Source of the DNA: Cladosporium sp. IMV 00045 | Taxonomy: Eukaryota > Ascomycota > Dothideomycetes > Cladosporiales > Cladosporiaceae | Direction: 5' to 3' | NCBI GenBank assembly: GCA_001931905.2 | Contig: MSJI02000457.1 | Coordinates: 1-64,000, forward strand | Length of the DNA stretch: 64,000 nt | Part shown: piece by piece, positions 32,145-41,764 of the stretch | Numbering within the stretch: the stretch's first letter is position 1 | How the letters are laid out: every line of letters begins with the position of its first letter | Notes under the pieces: generated by a model | Databases searched by the model: none | Seen by the model: only the letters and a program-made list of their open reading frames with translations | Told to the model about the DNA's origin: nothing | Program-made: the position numbers and the translations under genes

Positions 32145-34248
32145 CTACACCTTCCTCCTCAACAACCCCCTAAAAAAATCAAAACTATTAGCATCGCTCT
32201 GCAACTGCCACCTCCTCCCCGTCTCGCGATCCTGCCAACCCAACTCCTCCGCCACGAGCAAGCCCCAATCCGTCGTGATGCCCTTAATCCTTGCCCTCGC
32301 GCCACCCTCCGTCTCGAGTGTGACAATCTGGTCCGTATGCAGCCAGTCGCGGTAATACGCGTCTTCAAAGACGCGGTCGAAACCCGTGCGGCAGAAGCGC
32401 GTGTACAGCGATTCGAACTGCGCGAGGACGGAGGCGAGGAGTTTCTCCGCCGTGAGGGGTGGGAGGCCTTCTTTCGCGGCTATGTGGGAAAGGGACGTCG
32501 TCGGCGCGGCGTTGTTGACGTTCAGCCCGATGCCCACGACGAGCGTGTAATCCCCGCCCGCGTAGCTGGAGTTGACGATGAGGCCGCCGATTTTGACGTA
32601 GGCCTTTTCGCTTGCGGGTTTGGCGGGGTCGAGGGCGTAGATGTCGTTGGGCCACTTGAGCTTGATGGGTAGCTTGTCGTAGCCCTTGTCGTAGTTCTGG
32701 ATGCCTTTGACGGCCGCCATGGCGGCGAGGTATTGCACGAAAATGACGGGGGCGCTACTCGAGAGGGATAGGGAGTGGCGGAGCACGAAGCTGAATGGTA
32801 ACATGCCGGGCGGTGCTACCCAGACGTTTGAGCCGCGGCCACGGCCGGCGACTTGGGTTGTCGCTGTTGCTACGAAGCCGTCGGGGAGGTGTTCGATCCA
32901 GGAGGGGTTTTTGTCTAGCAGGGTGCTGGTGCTTGTGACGACTTCGCCGTACATGACGACTTTGCCGAGGGAGTGTTTCGAGTCGCGCTGTTGGGCATGG
33001 TAATCTTTGAGACTCCAGAAGTAGGCGTTGTGGTTGAAGTAGGGAGTCTGCTTGCTGTCGGGTATGCTCGATTCGTGTAGAAGGACTCGCTTTGGTAGGG
33101 AGTTATAGTCGACTAGCCTGTCCTCAGACGGATCAGCTTGGTCATCATCACCAGCTGCTTCCGAGACTGCCTTGTGCACGGCGCTCATGTCCCAGCTGTC
33201 ACCCGTGTCTTGATGAAGGATGAATGTGTCGTTCTCTCCTTTAATGATCTCCCTTCCGTCCTCTTTTTTCATGACTCCGGCTTCTTGCCAGCCGTGCACC
33301 ATTTCAGATACAGCACCAGGGTCCGCAGCAGAGACGTGCAAAAGAGAGAGGGACGGTACCGCTTCAGTGTGCTTGCTCACTTCGAGCCCCAACTTGGTCA
33401 AGCAAGCCTTCATGAAGTCCACTCGCTGCTGTTCGTCTTCGACAAGGGCGTCGACAACTTCACGGTAGTTAGCCGGGCCTGAGGGCTCGTTGCGGTTGAG
33501 ATTGGTACCAGAGAATCTGCGCATTGTAAGTGACTGGTACTTGTAAGTGAACGCAAAGAAGAGACGACGCATACTCAGGATGAGGACCACACAAGAGTGC
33601 ACCTCCTTCTCCAACCTTGCAGTAGATGATAGCAGCATCACCGCCATCGACCGAGAGCTTCTCCGTGTATCTCGCCACAACCTCCACACCACGACTCTCG
33701 AACGAGTCAGCATCGGCGAAAACGCCTCCTCCATTGTAATAAACCCGCAGATTCTCAGGCACAGCACCACTGCCACCGGTAAGCGCCTCCCTCACCACCT
33801 GCAAAGACGCCGCCCTGGTGCCAGCCTCAGATTGATACTCAAAGCCATCGAAAGCGAGTCCCCTGCAAGTTCCAGGAAAGAAAGCCAGTTCCCTATCGCC
33901 GACGACTTCCATGCCTTTCTTGCCGACTTCCCACTCACATCTCCCGCTACCGTAATAGCCGCCAGCGCAGAGGCCGAGGTACTTGCCACCCATCTGCACA
34001 TACTGCTTGATGCGACGGTTACCCTCGCCGTTTAAGACTCTGGCATAGCCCATGTCGGCTCCTCCGGGCATGACGAGTAGTGCGCAGGAAGCCATCCAGG
34101 GTTCCTTGAGGATCTGGTCGCCGCTGACTGTGATGACTGCATAGTTGGGACCGAGAAGGCGACGCAGAGACCAGACTGCGTGTCGGACGGAGGAAGTGGT
34201 GGAGCCAGTGCCGGCGTAAACCAGGACATTGATGCGTTTGTTGGCCAT
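32145..34248 (-). CDS. BPL1: Biotin-protein ligase, copy A
   Basis: Exons 33575-34248 and 32145-33516 flank a 58-bp intron, for 681 residues. The N-terminal half (about 1-225) is the BPL_N glutamine-amidotransferase-like domain, with LGLCAGGYYGSG and YYNGGGVF. The C-terminal half is the catalytic BPL/LplA domain: GRGRGSNVW near 449-457 (biotinoyl-AMP binding), LKWPNDIY near 510-517, then KIGGLIVNSSY and GIGLNVNN. A small C-terminal BPL_C domain follows. It attaches biotin to acetyl-CoA and pyruvate carboxylases. The gene is head-to-head with COA4, with only 114 bp between start codons. Confidence 0.95.
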
Positions 34249-34362
34249 TTTATTGATTTAGAGAGCGGGTCACGTGCCGGTGATGGTTGCTTTTTGATGC
34301 CCGTAAAGGCAAAGACTTCCTCTCTTCCTGACTCCCAAAACAAATTTTATCGAATTTGCAAT
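34249..34362. promoter_or_regulatory. BPL1-COA4 bidirectional promoter with E-box, copy A
   Basis: A 114-bp shared upstream region. GGTCACGTGCCG includes the palindrome CACGTG at 34271-34276, the core site of bHLH factors such as Cbf1. The same site is kept in copy B, while neighbouring bases vary. Downstream, GGCAAAGACTTCCTCTCTTC is also identical in both copies. Confidence 0.6.
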
Positions 34363-34828
34363 ATGTCGAACGCAGAGAGTGACCGCAAACCAGACGATGG
34401 CGGTGAGGATGATGACGATGAGCCGGATGAGTGGTAGGTTTTGGGATGGCGAAAGTCGAAGCCCGTAGATGAAGTGGATGCTGATGAATTGCAGGGACAA
34501 GCGGATCTTCAGCACTGGCTGCTCAGGTAAAAGAGATGCCTGTGATATAGCCTGAGTCCAACAGCTAATGCAGTCTTGTCACGCAGAGGAAAACACCAAG
34601 CTGAATGACTGCTTCTACGAGAAGAAGGATTGGCGGGCGTGCAAAGACGAGGTGAGTCGAATGGGTCCGCCGATGCCGCCGTCGAAAGTGGTAGTCCGGC
34701 CGGCTTATTACATGAATATCTTACTTGGACAGAGGACTGACAGGAAGATTCATATACAGATGGAGGCGTTCAAGGAGTGTTGGAAGCGACAGGGCAACGA
34801 CAACAGAACCGAGGCCAGAGACGCTTGA
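34363..34828 (+). CDS. COA4: Cytochrome oxidase assembly factor Coa4, copy A
   Basis: Four short exons: 34363-34433, 34495-34526, 34587-34651 and 34760-34828, with introns of 60-108 bp. The product has 78 residues. It has an acidic N-terminus (DDDDEPDEW), then DKRIFSTGCSEENTKLNDC and CKDEMEAFKEC, a twin CX9C pair. These cysteines form the disulfides of a CHCH helical hairpin imported into the mitochondrial intermembrane space by Mia40. FYEKKDWRAC between them and the WKR tail match Coa4, which acts in complex IV assembly. The gene is too fragmented to appear as one open frame; the reading rests on splice sites and is confirmed by copy B. Confidence 0.92.
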
Positions 34829-35150
34829 GTGAGGTCTGATTTGACTTGGTGGCGGTGGTGGATGAAGCTTGAGGAGCTGCATCTGCTTGCCGCGAGAATC
34901 ACATGTACCTCACTTACTTTCCTCGCGAGTGTATATATACATATGTAGACGTTTCTTATTGAGAACACTTCACTCATCACAAGATCGATAACATCTTCAG
35001 TAGACATAATTTTCCAGTCTATATACTTGACATTTCACCACGACATTTGCCTGCCAGGCCCAACGTCGAAGCATCGAACATCTCCCATGCACAGTACAGT
35101 ACTTAAACTGTCTTCCAGACTTGACATCACCACTCACCACCCCAACAAAA
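34829..35150. promoter_or_regulatory. COA4-MGM101 spacer, copy A
   Basis: A 322-bp stretch between two genes on the same strand. It should hold the COA4 3' end and MGM101 promoter. A TATATATACATAT stretch near 34932-34944 is a possible TATA region. Confidence 0.35.
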
Positions 35151-36153
35151 ATGAGTGCAACACCCTCAAGACGCGTAGGCGCAAGCCTCTTCGCACGCCT
35201 CGCGGTATCGTCTCAGCCTACCGCCAGACAGACTCGACACCGCGCCGTCTGCCTATACCAGCAACAGCGCGCTGTCTCCTCCGCCAGCAGTCGATGGCAA
35301 CAGCAACAATCTCCCGCACCAGCACAAACACAAACACCCTCGAACTCTCCATCAACCGCCAGCCAAGCACCGCGCGCGCCTACACCCCAACCCGCCGCTC
35401 CTCGAACCGCCCCCTCCATTCCCCAACAAGACCACCCGCTATCCCCCTCCAACTCTCAATCCCTCCACTCCCTCACCGACGGCCTCGTCGACCCACCCCC
35501 CACGCTCGACGAGAACGAGCGACAAGTCGACTGGACGCGCTCCTACCACGGCCTGTCCAGCTCGCCCTTCACGGCCGAACAGAGCGCCATCCTGCAAGCC
35601 GAGCTGCACCCGGACGACATCGAGATCAAACCGGACGGAATCCTCTACCTGCCTGAGATCAAGTACCGGCGCATCTTGAACAAAGCCTTCGGGCCTGGCG
35701 GATGGGGTTTGGCGCCGAGGGGTGAGACGATCGTCACAGGGAAATTGGTCACGAGGGAGTATGGGCTTGTTTGCGGTGGACGGTAAGGAATATCCCAACA
35801 TATCGCGCAATTTGTGTTTCATCGTACACGAACTAATCACTGTTGATTCTTACAGCCTCGTCTCCCTCGCCCGCGGAGAACAGCAATACTTCGACCCCGA
35901 CGGCATCCCGACCGCGACGGAGGGCTGCAAATCCAACGCGCTGATGCGCTGCTGTAAAGACCTAGGAATTGCTTCTGAGCTGTGGGACCCGCGCTTCATC
36001 CGCGGTTTCATGCGAAGTCACGTCAGGGAGATGATGGTCGAGCACGTCACTACCAAGAGGAGGAGGAAGCACTACATGCGCAAGGATGATGAGTTGAAGT
36101 ATCCGTTTAAGGAGGTGCCGAGTGGTGGAAGTGCCGCGGCGGCGAGGAGGTAG
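35151..36153 (+). CDS. MGM101: Mitochondrial genome maintenance protein Mgm101, copy A
   Basis: Exons 35151-35782 and 35856-36153 flank a 73-bp intron, for 309 residues; ATG context is AAAAATGAG. Residues 1-110 are Arg/Ser/Gln/Pro-rich, with a likely mitochondrial presequence ([19 protein letters not shown]). The conserved core starts at about 120: [54 protein letters not shown], and the basic C-terminus [13 protein letters not shown]. Mgm101 is a Rad52-like single-strand DNA annealing protein of mitochondrial nucleoids, needed for mtDNA repair. Confidence 0.95.
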
Positions 36154-36625
36154 AGGAAAAAGCGTTGTGGGGATAGCGCTTTGCGTGGGAAGAGTGCTGA
36201 GTCGGGGCCTGTCCCTCGGTTGTATTAAAAAGACGTGTAAGATATTCACATATAAACTGGCAGGGGTGGTGTTTGGAGAAGAACGAAGCACCTTCGAATT
36301 GCCATCACCAGCTGATTGGCGAATCTTGTATCATATCTAGGAATCTCGTGTATAGAAAGAAACAACAACAACAGCAACATACACCCCGTGACAAAATAAA
36401 AATACTCACCACAACAAGGACCCCTCCGAGAGAACAAGGAAAACCCATCGCAATCCCAGCCTCGCCCATCCCCTCCATTCTCTCCTTCCAAAAAAATGCA
36501 CAATCCCAGACCCCATTTCCCTCAAATCCTTCCCCTCCCTAACCACACACGTTCCCTCCTCCCTTCCCCATCCCCTCCAAAACCCCCCATCTTCCTCATC
36601 CCTCAAAAACCGATTCCCCAGCCCC
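36154..36625. other. Intergenic, 472 bp, copy A
   Basis: Lies between convergent gene ends. A conserved 3'-flank word, GTATTAAAAAGACGTGTAAG, follows MGM101 in both copies. The segment 36420-36625 is C-rich. No gene was seen. Confidence 0.5.
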
Positions 36626-37423
36626 TCACATCTCCCCACCACCGCCCCCCGCCCCGCCCCTAAGCAACGCAAACTCACACCCACCCCCCGTCCTCGGCGC
36701 GAACCTCTCACACCCACAAACGGAATTATGCCACTCCCAATCCCTCAAATCCGCCTGCGCAGATTCCCACTCCCTCTGCGCGGCCACGGAAGCTTTCCGC
36801 GCAGACTTCTCGGCCGCTTTGCTTTGTCTGCGGGACGAGTGCGGGAGGCGGGAGGAGGTGAGGGCTAAGTGGCGGGTTTCGCTGCGGGTGAGGGGGCGTT
36901 TTCGGGGTGCAGAGGGGCAAGGAGCGTGCGGGAGGGTTTGCAGGTGGGCGTAGGAGGCGGGGAGGGAGGGGTCGGTTGGGGCTTGGCCGGGAGGAGAGGG
37001 TGATGGCGGTGCTGGTGCTGGTTGGTCTTCGGGTGCGGGTTTCATGGGGTCCAGGGAGGAGGATGCTGAGGGTCGTCTGGTTCTTTCGTTGACGTCTTCA
37101 CTTGGATTAAGGACGTCCGCGTCCGCAACCGCTGCCGGGGACTCCTCGTCTTTCTTCATCTGCTCCTTCTGAGCAGCAGCGGAAGCCCGTCTCGCTTCCA
37201 CCCAAGCCGGCGTGGGAACTTCGCGGACTGTTTTGGTTTTTGTGAGGGAGAAGCCGAGGGAGGTGGAGGGTTTTCTTCCTTCTGGGACGGCGAGGGAGGT
37301 ATCGGAGGTTTTGTTCTTGCTGGAAGAAGGGAACTGGAATTTGGCGAGACTCCATTTGCGTGGGCGGGTGGGTTGGGGTGGGAGGGGAGGTGCATGTGGG
37401 ATGGTTGAGTTGTCGTCGGACAT
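36626..37423 (-). CDS. Unknown Pro/Ser-rich protein, copy A
   Basis: A single exon of 265 residues, start MSDDNSTIPHAPPLPPQPTR. Most is predicted disordered: Pro/Ser/Lys-rich, with conserved islands RKWSLAKF, VREVPTPAWVEARRASAAAQ and ADVLNPSED. The C-terminus is the best conserved: KRPLTRSETRHLAL, RKASVAAQREWE, and DLRDWEWHNSVCGCERF followed by TGGGC, a small Cys/Trp motif that may bind metal. Against copy B it differs by many substitutions and in-frame Pro/Ala indels in the middle, so it evolves faster than its neighbours. I do not recognise a family. Confidence 0.7.
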   Translation of the reverse strand: MSDDNSTIPHAPPLPPQPTRPRKWSLAKFQFPSSSKNKTSDTSLAVPEGRKPSTSLGFSLTKTKTVREVPTPAWVEARRASAAAQKEQMKKDEESPAAVADADVLNPSEDVNERTRRPSASSSLDPMKPAPEDQPAPAPPSPSPPGQAPTDPSLPASYAHLQTLPHAPCPSAPRKRPLTRSETRHLALTSSRLPHSSRRQSKAAEKSARKASVAAQREWESAQADLRDWEWHNSVCGCERFAPRTGGGCEFALLRGGAGGGGGEM

Positions 37424-37663
37424 TCTTGTAGGGGATGTTGTTTGTTTTGTTTAGGGTTTGTGCTTTGGTGGCGTAGGATCAGCTGGCTGTGCTATGTGGA
37501 TGGATGGGTATATGGCTCAGGTGTTGAGATAGGCGGGAGAATGAGGTGGTAAGACTGTTAGATACGGTGGTGTTATAGTCAATAAGGTGGTGGAAACAGA
37601 TTCATCTGTGGTATATGCGCTTTGAAAAGATCATAACAAGGAATTCGCGATGTGAGCTTCACA

Positions 37664-40600
37664 CTATTCCTGCCTTTCGCCAGCGCTACTGCTACTAGCT
37701 CTCGCCACATCCTCAGCGACGCTTGATCTTTCCTGCTTGCTGTTCTTGCTCTGCGTCGGACTCGTGCTGAGCTGTTCGTGAACATTCAGACCTAATCCGA
37801 CCTCGGCCAGATTCGCACCAGGTTGAGCGATCGGCTCAGGTTCCTCGGTGATGTTGTCTTTGGACAGGATGGGCGACTCGGCATCTTCCGGCTCTACGGC
37901 GCCCTTCACGCTCGCCCGGCTTTGCAATGAACCACTTTCGGGGCCACGCGAAGCCTTCGAATTGGTAGAAGTTGGTGACAGGGGTGCGAGACCGCGGTGG
38001 CCATCGATGTACTGCATAGACGGCGAACGCGGCGAACGCGGTGCACCATTGGCACGTGCGGAGGGCTGGTAGCTCTGCTCAGGTTTCTTGAGGGCGCCTG
38101 GGCTGACTAGCCTCTGGATCAAGCCACGCTCGTCGATCTCGCTGTCGTCGTCGTCGGGGCCTTCGAACACGGCATCGTCCCATACGCCACTTGCCGTGTG
38201 CTCTGAGCGGAGCTTTGAGCTTCCACTGCCTTGGTGCGAGGCGCTGAGTGCAGTGAGCTCATCTTGAGCCTCCCTTGACTCGCTGTTGGTGCGGGGAGGC
38301 GGCCCATGCCTGGTCTGGTCGTTGACTTCCTCCCCTCGCTGCGAGTCGATTGGCTTCTTGCTCGACGGTGCTCTCTCCTTGGCTGGTTCCGCCTCGTCTC
38401 GCTCGCGAGCGGTATAGGTATCAGCAAAGTGCGTGTCGCAGAGATGCTTGATGACAGGCCATCCATATGCGTTGGCAAACTGTCTCCGCACGATCATGTT
38501 GTTGTGAGCATCCGGCTCAAGCCTCACGAGGACTTTGCGCCAACTCAGGTCTTTGTGGTAAGCACGAGCGATCTTCTCCTCTACCTTCATACCACCGCTA
38601 TCGACGCTCGCAGCACTGTCCACGCTGTGCAAGCTTGTGGTACTGCTTCCGTGTTTGCTCATGTTGTCGCTGCTGAACGTGCGCGAGAGTTTGCTGCCAG
38701 TCCGCTTCAAGGGTGGTGGAGGGATGTCTTCGGGGTGATATACACGATCGTGAAAGATTGTTCGAGCGCGACTACTAGGATCTGTGATCCACTGTTTACT
38801 GGGCAAAGGCGGATGAAGGATGTCTCCGGCAGATTCAAAGATGGAAGTCTTGGGCGGGGCCTGTAGCTCGCCAGTTTCTGTGTTGAGAAAGCTGTCGCCT
38901 TTGGTGGCCACTGGCCGTTTAGGAGGTTTCCCTTGCGCCTGAGGGCGAATGGTAGGGTTGGCAGTCGTGCCCTCACTACCTTGTGCCACATCGCTTGGTG
39001 GTGCATCGTCGCCTGTGCGAATGGTCTGCGCTCGGTGCAGGGCCCGTGATGTCTTCTTAGACAAATGCGGTTGCGTGGTTGGAGGCTGCGGAGATCTCGC
39101 TCTTGGAGGTGTCGGACTCGGACTCGGGCTTGGGCGGAAGAAGCTAAAAAGGCTGTCGAGCATGCCCTTTTGCTGCTGTGGTTCTTTGCTTTGCTGAGGC
39201 TTGCTCTGCCTGGGAGCATCATCATCGAAGCTCATGCGGCCTGTGATCTTCCTGCTGTCCTCGGCAGTCTCATCTTCGGCTGGTTGTGGTACTGTATCGC
39301 CACCAGCTCGTCGTGCCAGGTCTGTATCGCTGTCACTCTCAAGATTTTGTTCTGCGCGAACATTAGGCGGTACACTCGAGGAGTTTGCGCCGGTCAACTC
39401 AGCCCATGCCCATCCGGCCGCTGTTCCAACTAAACCGTTTTCTCGTCGCGCCTTATCGACCTTGCCTAGACCACGCCAATCTAGGAAAAGTAGACAGCTA
39501 GTTCGCAGGGGGACAATACCATCATTGACGACGTTGGAATATAGAGTTCGGTTCCGGAACTTTCGCAAGACCTGGTGCGCCGGTCCAGTTGGCAAAATTC
39601 GCAGCAAAGGCTTCGCGCCTGGGTCGGCCTCTGCATTGTCCTTATCCTTTTGGGAAGATCCTCCAAGCCCACCGATCATAGCATTCCAACCTCCCCTTGC
39701 ACTAGCCAAGCCTGGAGGTTTCCAAGTGAGACCAAGATCCTGTCCTGTGCGTCCAACAAGGCCAAAGTCCAGAGCGAATTTGACGTAGAGCGGGTTTTCG
39801 TTGCTGAGACCGAGCATTGGAGAAGCCATACAGACAAAGTTGACGGGCTCGACCTGCTCGAAGAATGTAGGAGAGTGCTTCTGAATGTACGCAACAGCAT
39901 AGGTCTGGATCAGACCGCCCAAAGAGTGACCGATGAAGCTTATGCTGGAGAAGGTGTATGGCAACTCCTCTGCTTGTTGCTGTTGCTCTCTAGTGTGATG
40001 CACGCTGCTGCCATGGTGAGCTGGCGTTCCATCTCCATGTGATTTCGCTGTCTGCGTCTTGAAGCTGTCCGTCAATGTCCGCGACAAAGGCTTCTTCACC
40101 GGCAAAAAGGGCTGATCAGGGTATGTGAGTTTCAGAATGTATTTCGCGAGTCGCTTGCCGAGATATTGGATGCCATTTTCGGTCCGCGCTGCGTTTCCGC
40201 TGAATCCGCGCACGATCGTTTCTTCCTCGTCTTCGTCCTCGTGATCGGAGTCGACATCCTCCTGCCCTCCAGATAGAGGGGCGGTCGCCGTCACGTCGTC
40301 AGATTCGCTCTTTTCTTGGTCCTCATCTGTCGGCGCGGTCTTCGATTTGTCTTTCTTTTGTTCCTTTTCCTGCGCACGGTATTTCCGCTTTCGTTCTCTG
40401 GCGTCAATACGTGCTTGAGCAACAGTGGCATCGATGCTCTCCTTCATGAACAGCATGTCTGCTCCGACGTTGCTGTGTAGGCCATGCGTGACAATAACGA
40501 GGTGTATTTTCTTCCGCTTCCGAGGAGTCGACTGCTTGTCTCCGTCCTGTTTTGAATCGTCTTGAGGATTTGAAGGCTTGGTGCGGCTCTTGTCGTTTTC

Positions 40601-41437
40601 ATCCCATGTCGGCATGCCCGGCTTGTTCCACAATGCTTCGGTGTCCTCCACCACAAGTCTTACTGCCCTGGAATAGACACCAGCAGTCTGGTGGTGTTGT
40701 TGTGAACGATCGCCATGTGCTCTGTGTCGATGCCTTTCCACATCCTTGATCTGACCAGGTCCGCCGTGCCCTTGTCCAGCCACCGATGTCGATGTGACTC
40801 CCAAATCGAGGCTTCGCTCATCCCTGCCAACAAGCACCTCGAAATCCACGCCAGCGGAGCTCGAGAACAATATTTGCGACGCGACCTCGATGATCCAAGT
40901 TACCGACTTGGGCTCCTCACCTTCTGCTTGTTGCGATGTCGTACTGTGCCTCCTCTTACCCAGATCCGCACCAGTCTCGCGAATATCGTCAGGGATGGTG
41001 AGTTTCGTCTGCCAACTGCCAGCGGCCTTTAACATGGGCTCGTATTCGGGTACGCCATACTTCTGGGGTTCCTCGACCTTGCAATGCGGGTTGAACGACG
41101 AAGGGTATGCGGATACGTGCAAGGCGTAGGGGCCATGGATCCAAGCAGCGCGGAGAGGGATGGCAGAGGTATTCTTGACTTTGAGGTGCAGATGCGACGG
41201 CGTGGGGAGGATGCGATCGTTGCTCGGGGTGTAGGTCAGAGAATAGCGCACCACCTCCCCTATCTTGACCGTGCCGGCCTGGTGGACTAATAGCATCTTG
41301 CGCGCCTCGCGTCGAGCTGCTCGCTCCTCATCCGGCCGTCGGGTCTGCTGGAAGAAGGAAAAGTCTCTGGTAGCCGGTAAGGTTTCATTCGCGTCCGGGG
41401 TTTGCGACAGAGCGTAGGAGTGTGGCGTTAGGAGCAT
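37664..41437 (-). CDS. DUF676 lipase-like serine esterase (ROG1-related), copy A
   Basis: A single exon of 1257 residues. The N-terminal 270 residues form a beta-rich domain. The hydrolase domain starts at IHLVIVTHGLHSN (about 311-323). The nucleophile elbow is FIGHSLGGLIQ with Ser505, and a candidate acid is in VVNDGIVPL near 639. The segment between (340-480) is an acidic insertion. Residues 700-1257 are disordered. This is the DUF676/ROG1 group, which includes fungal lipid hydrolases. The substrate is unknown. Only 48 bp lie between its ATG and the assembly gap, so its promoter is missing here. Confidence 0.88.
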   Translation of the reverse strand: MLLTPHSYALSQTPDANETLPATRDFSFFQQTRRPDEERAARREARKMLLVHQAGTVKIGEVVRYSLTYTPSNDRILPTPSHLHLKVKNTSAIPLRAAWIHGPYALHVSAYPSSFNPHCKVEEPQKYGVPEYEPMLKAAGSWQTKLTIPDDIRETGADLGKRRHSTTSQQAEGEEPKSVTWIIEVASQILFSSSAGVDFEVLVGRDERSLDLGVTSTSVAGQGHGGPGQIKDVERHRHRAHGDRSQQHHQTAGVYSRAVRLVVEDTEALWNKPGMPTWDENDKSRTKPSNPQDDSKQDGDKQSTPRKRKKIHLVIVTHGLHSNVGADMLFMKESIDATVAQARIDARERKRKYRAQEKEQKKDKSKTAPTDEDQEKSESDDVTATAPLSGGQEDVDSDHEDEDEEETIVRGFSGNAARTENGIQYLGKRLAKYILKLTYPDQPFLPVKKPLSRTLTDSFKTQTAKSHGDGTPAHHGSSVHHTREQQQQAEELPYTFSSISFIGHSLGGLIQTYAVAYIQKHSPTFFEQVEPVNFVCMASPMLGLSNENPLYVKFALDFGLVGRTGQDLGLTWKPPGLASARGGWNAMIGGLGGSSQKDKDNAEADPGAKPLLRILPTGPAHQVLRKFRNRTLYSNVVNDGIVPLRTSCLLFLDWRGLGKVDKARRENGLVGTAAGWAWAELTGANSSSVPPNVRAEQNLESDSDTDLARRAGGDTVPQPAEDETAEDSRKITGRMSFDDDAPRQSKPQQSKEPQQQKGMLDSLFSFFRPSPSPSPTPPRARSPQPPTTQPHLSKKTSRALHRAQTIRTGDDAPPSDVAQGSEGTTANPTIRPQAQGKPPKRPVATKGDSFLNTETGELQAPPKTSIFESAGDILHPPLPSKQWITDPSSRARTIFHDRVYHPEDIPPPPLKRTGSKLSRTFSSDNMSKHGSSTTSLHSVDSAASVDSGGMKVEEKIARAYHKDLSWRKVLVRLEPDAHNNMIVRRQFANAYGWPVIKHLCDTHFADTYTARERDEAEPAKERAPSSKKPIDSQRGEEVNDQTRHGPPPRTNSESREAQDELTALSASHQGSGSSKLRSEHTASGVWDDAVFEGPDDDDSEIDERGLIQRLVSPGALKKPEQSYQPSARANGAPRSPRSPSMQYIDGHRGLAPLSPTSTNSKASRGPESGSLQSRASVKGAVEPEDAESPILSKDNITEEPEPIAQPGANLAEVGLGLNVHEQLSTSPTQSKNSKQERSSVAEDVARASSSSAGERQE

Positions 41438-41485
41438 GGGTGGAGGGCGAAAAGGGCAGCAGACGTCAGCTACAAACGGTGGGAC

Positions 41486-41505
41486 NNNNNNNNNNNNNNN
41501 NNNNN
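41486..41505. other. Assembly gap, 20 N
   Basis: Twenty undetermined bases mark the junction between the two copies of the duplicated block. Both copies are homologous right up to the gap edges. Confidence 0.99.
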
Positions 41506-41594
41506 TTTTTCAGACCACCACCTTTGCCTGCTACATGTACTGTAAACCCATTACCTCATCAAAATACAGCGCTGTAAGGATAGCAAAACTTCCA

Positions 41595-41616
41595 ATATAT
41601 ATATATATATATATAT
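41595..41616. repeat. (AT)11 microsatellite
   Basis: Eleven AT units in the kinase 3' flank of copy B. Copy A has no AT run at the matching place, so this is a length or presence difference between the copies. Confidence 0.9.
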
Positions 41617-41764
41617 CCAGCGCGAAAAGACACAGAAAGTAGAAAGAAGTCAAACGCGCATCGCTCGTGTCAACAACGAAATCAAAAGGAAGTCAAACCA
41701 TAAAAATGAACGCACGCAAAACCACCATCGCCCCCGCCCACCACACCTCGTCGGACAAGTCCCA

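Larger units (their letters stand above)
29150..41485. repeat. Copy A of a 12.3-kb duplicated block
   Basis: Holds, in the same order and strands as 41506-53873: S6K-type kinase, small ORF, biotin ligase, COA4, MGM101, unknown protein and DUF676 protein. By eye, coding parts differ by a few percent, with introns and spacers much more divergent and full of small indels. Homology begins where copy B begins (TTTTT, then CAGACCACCA), and copy A ends at GTGGGAC, immediately before the N gap. Confidence 0.93.
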
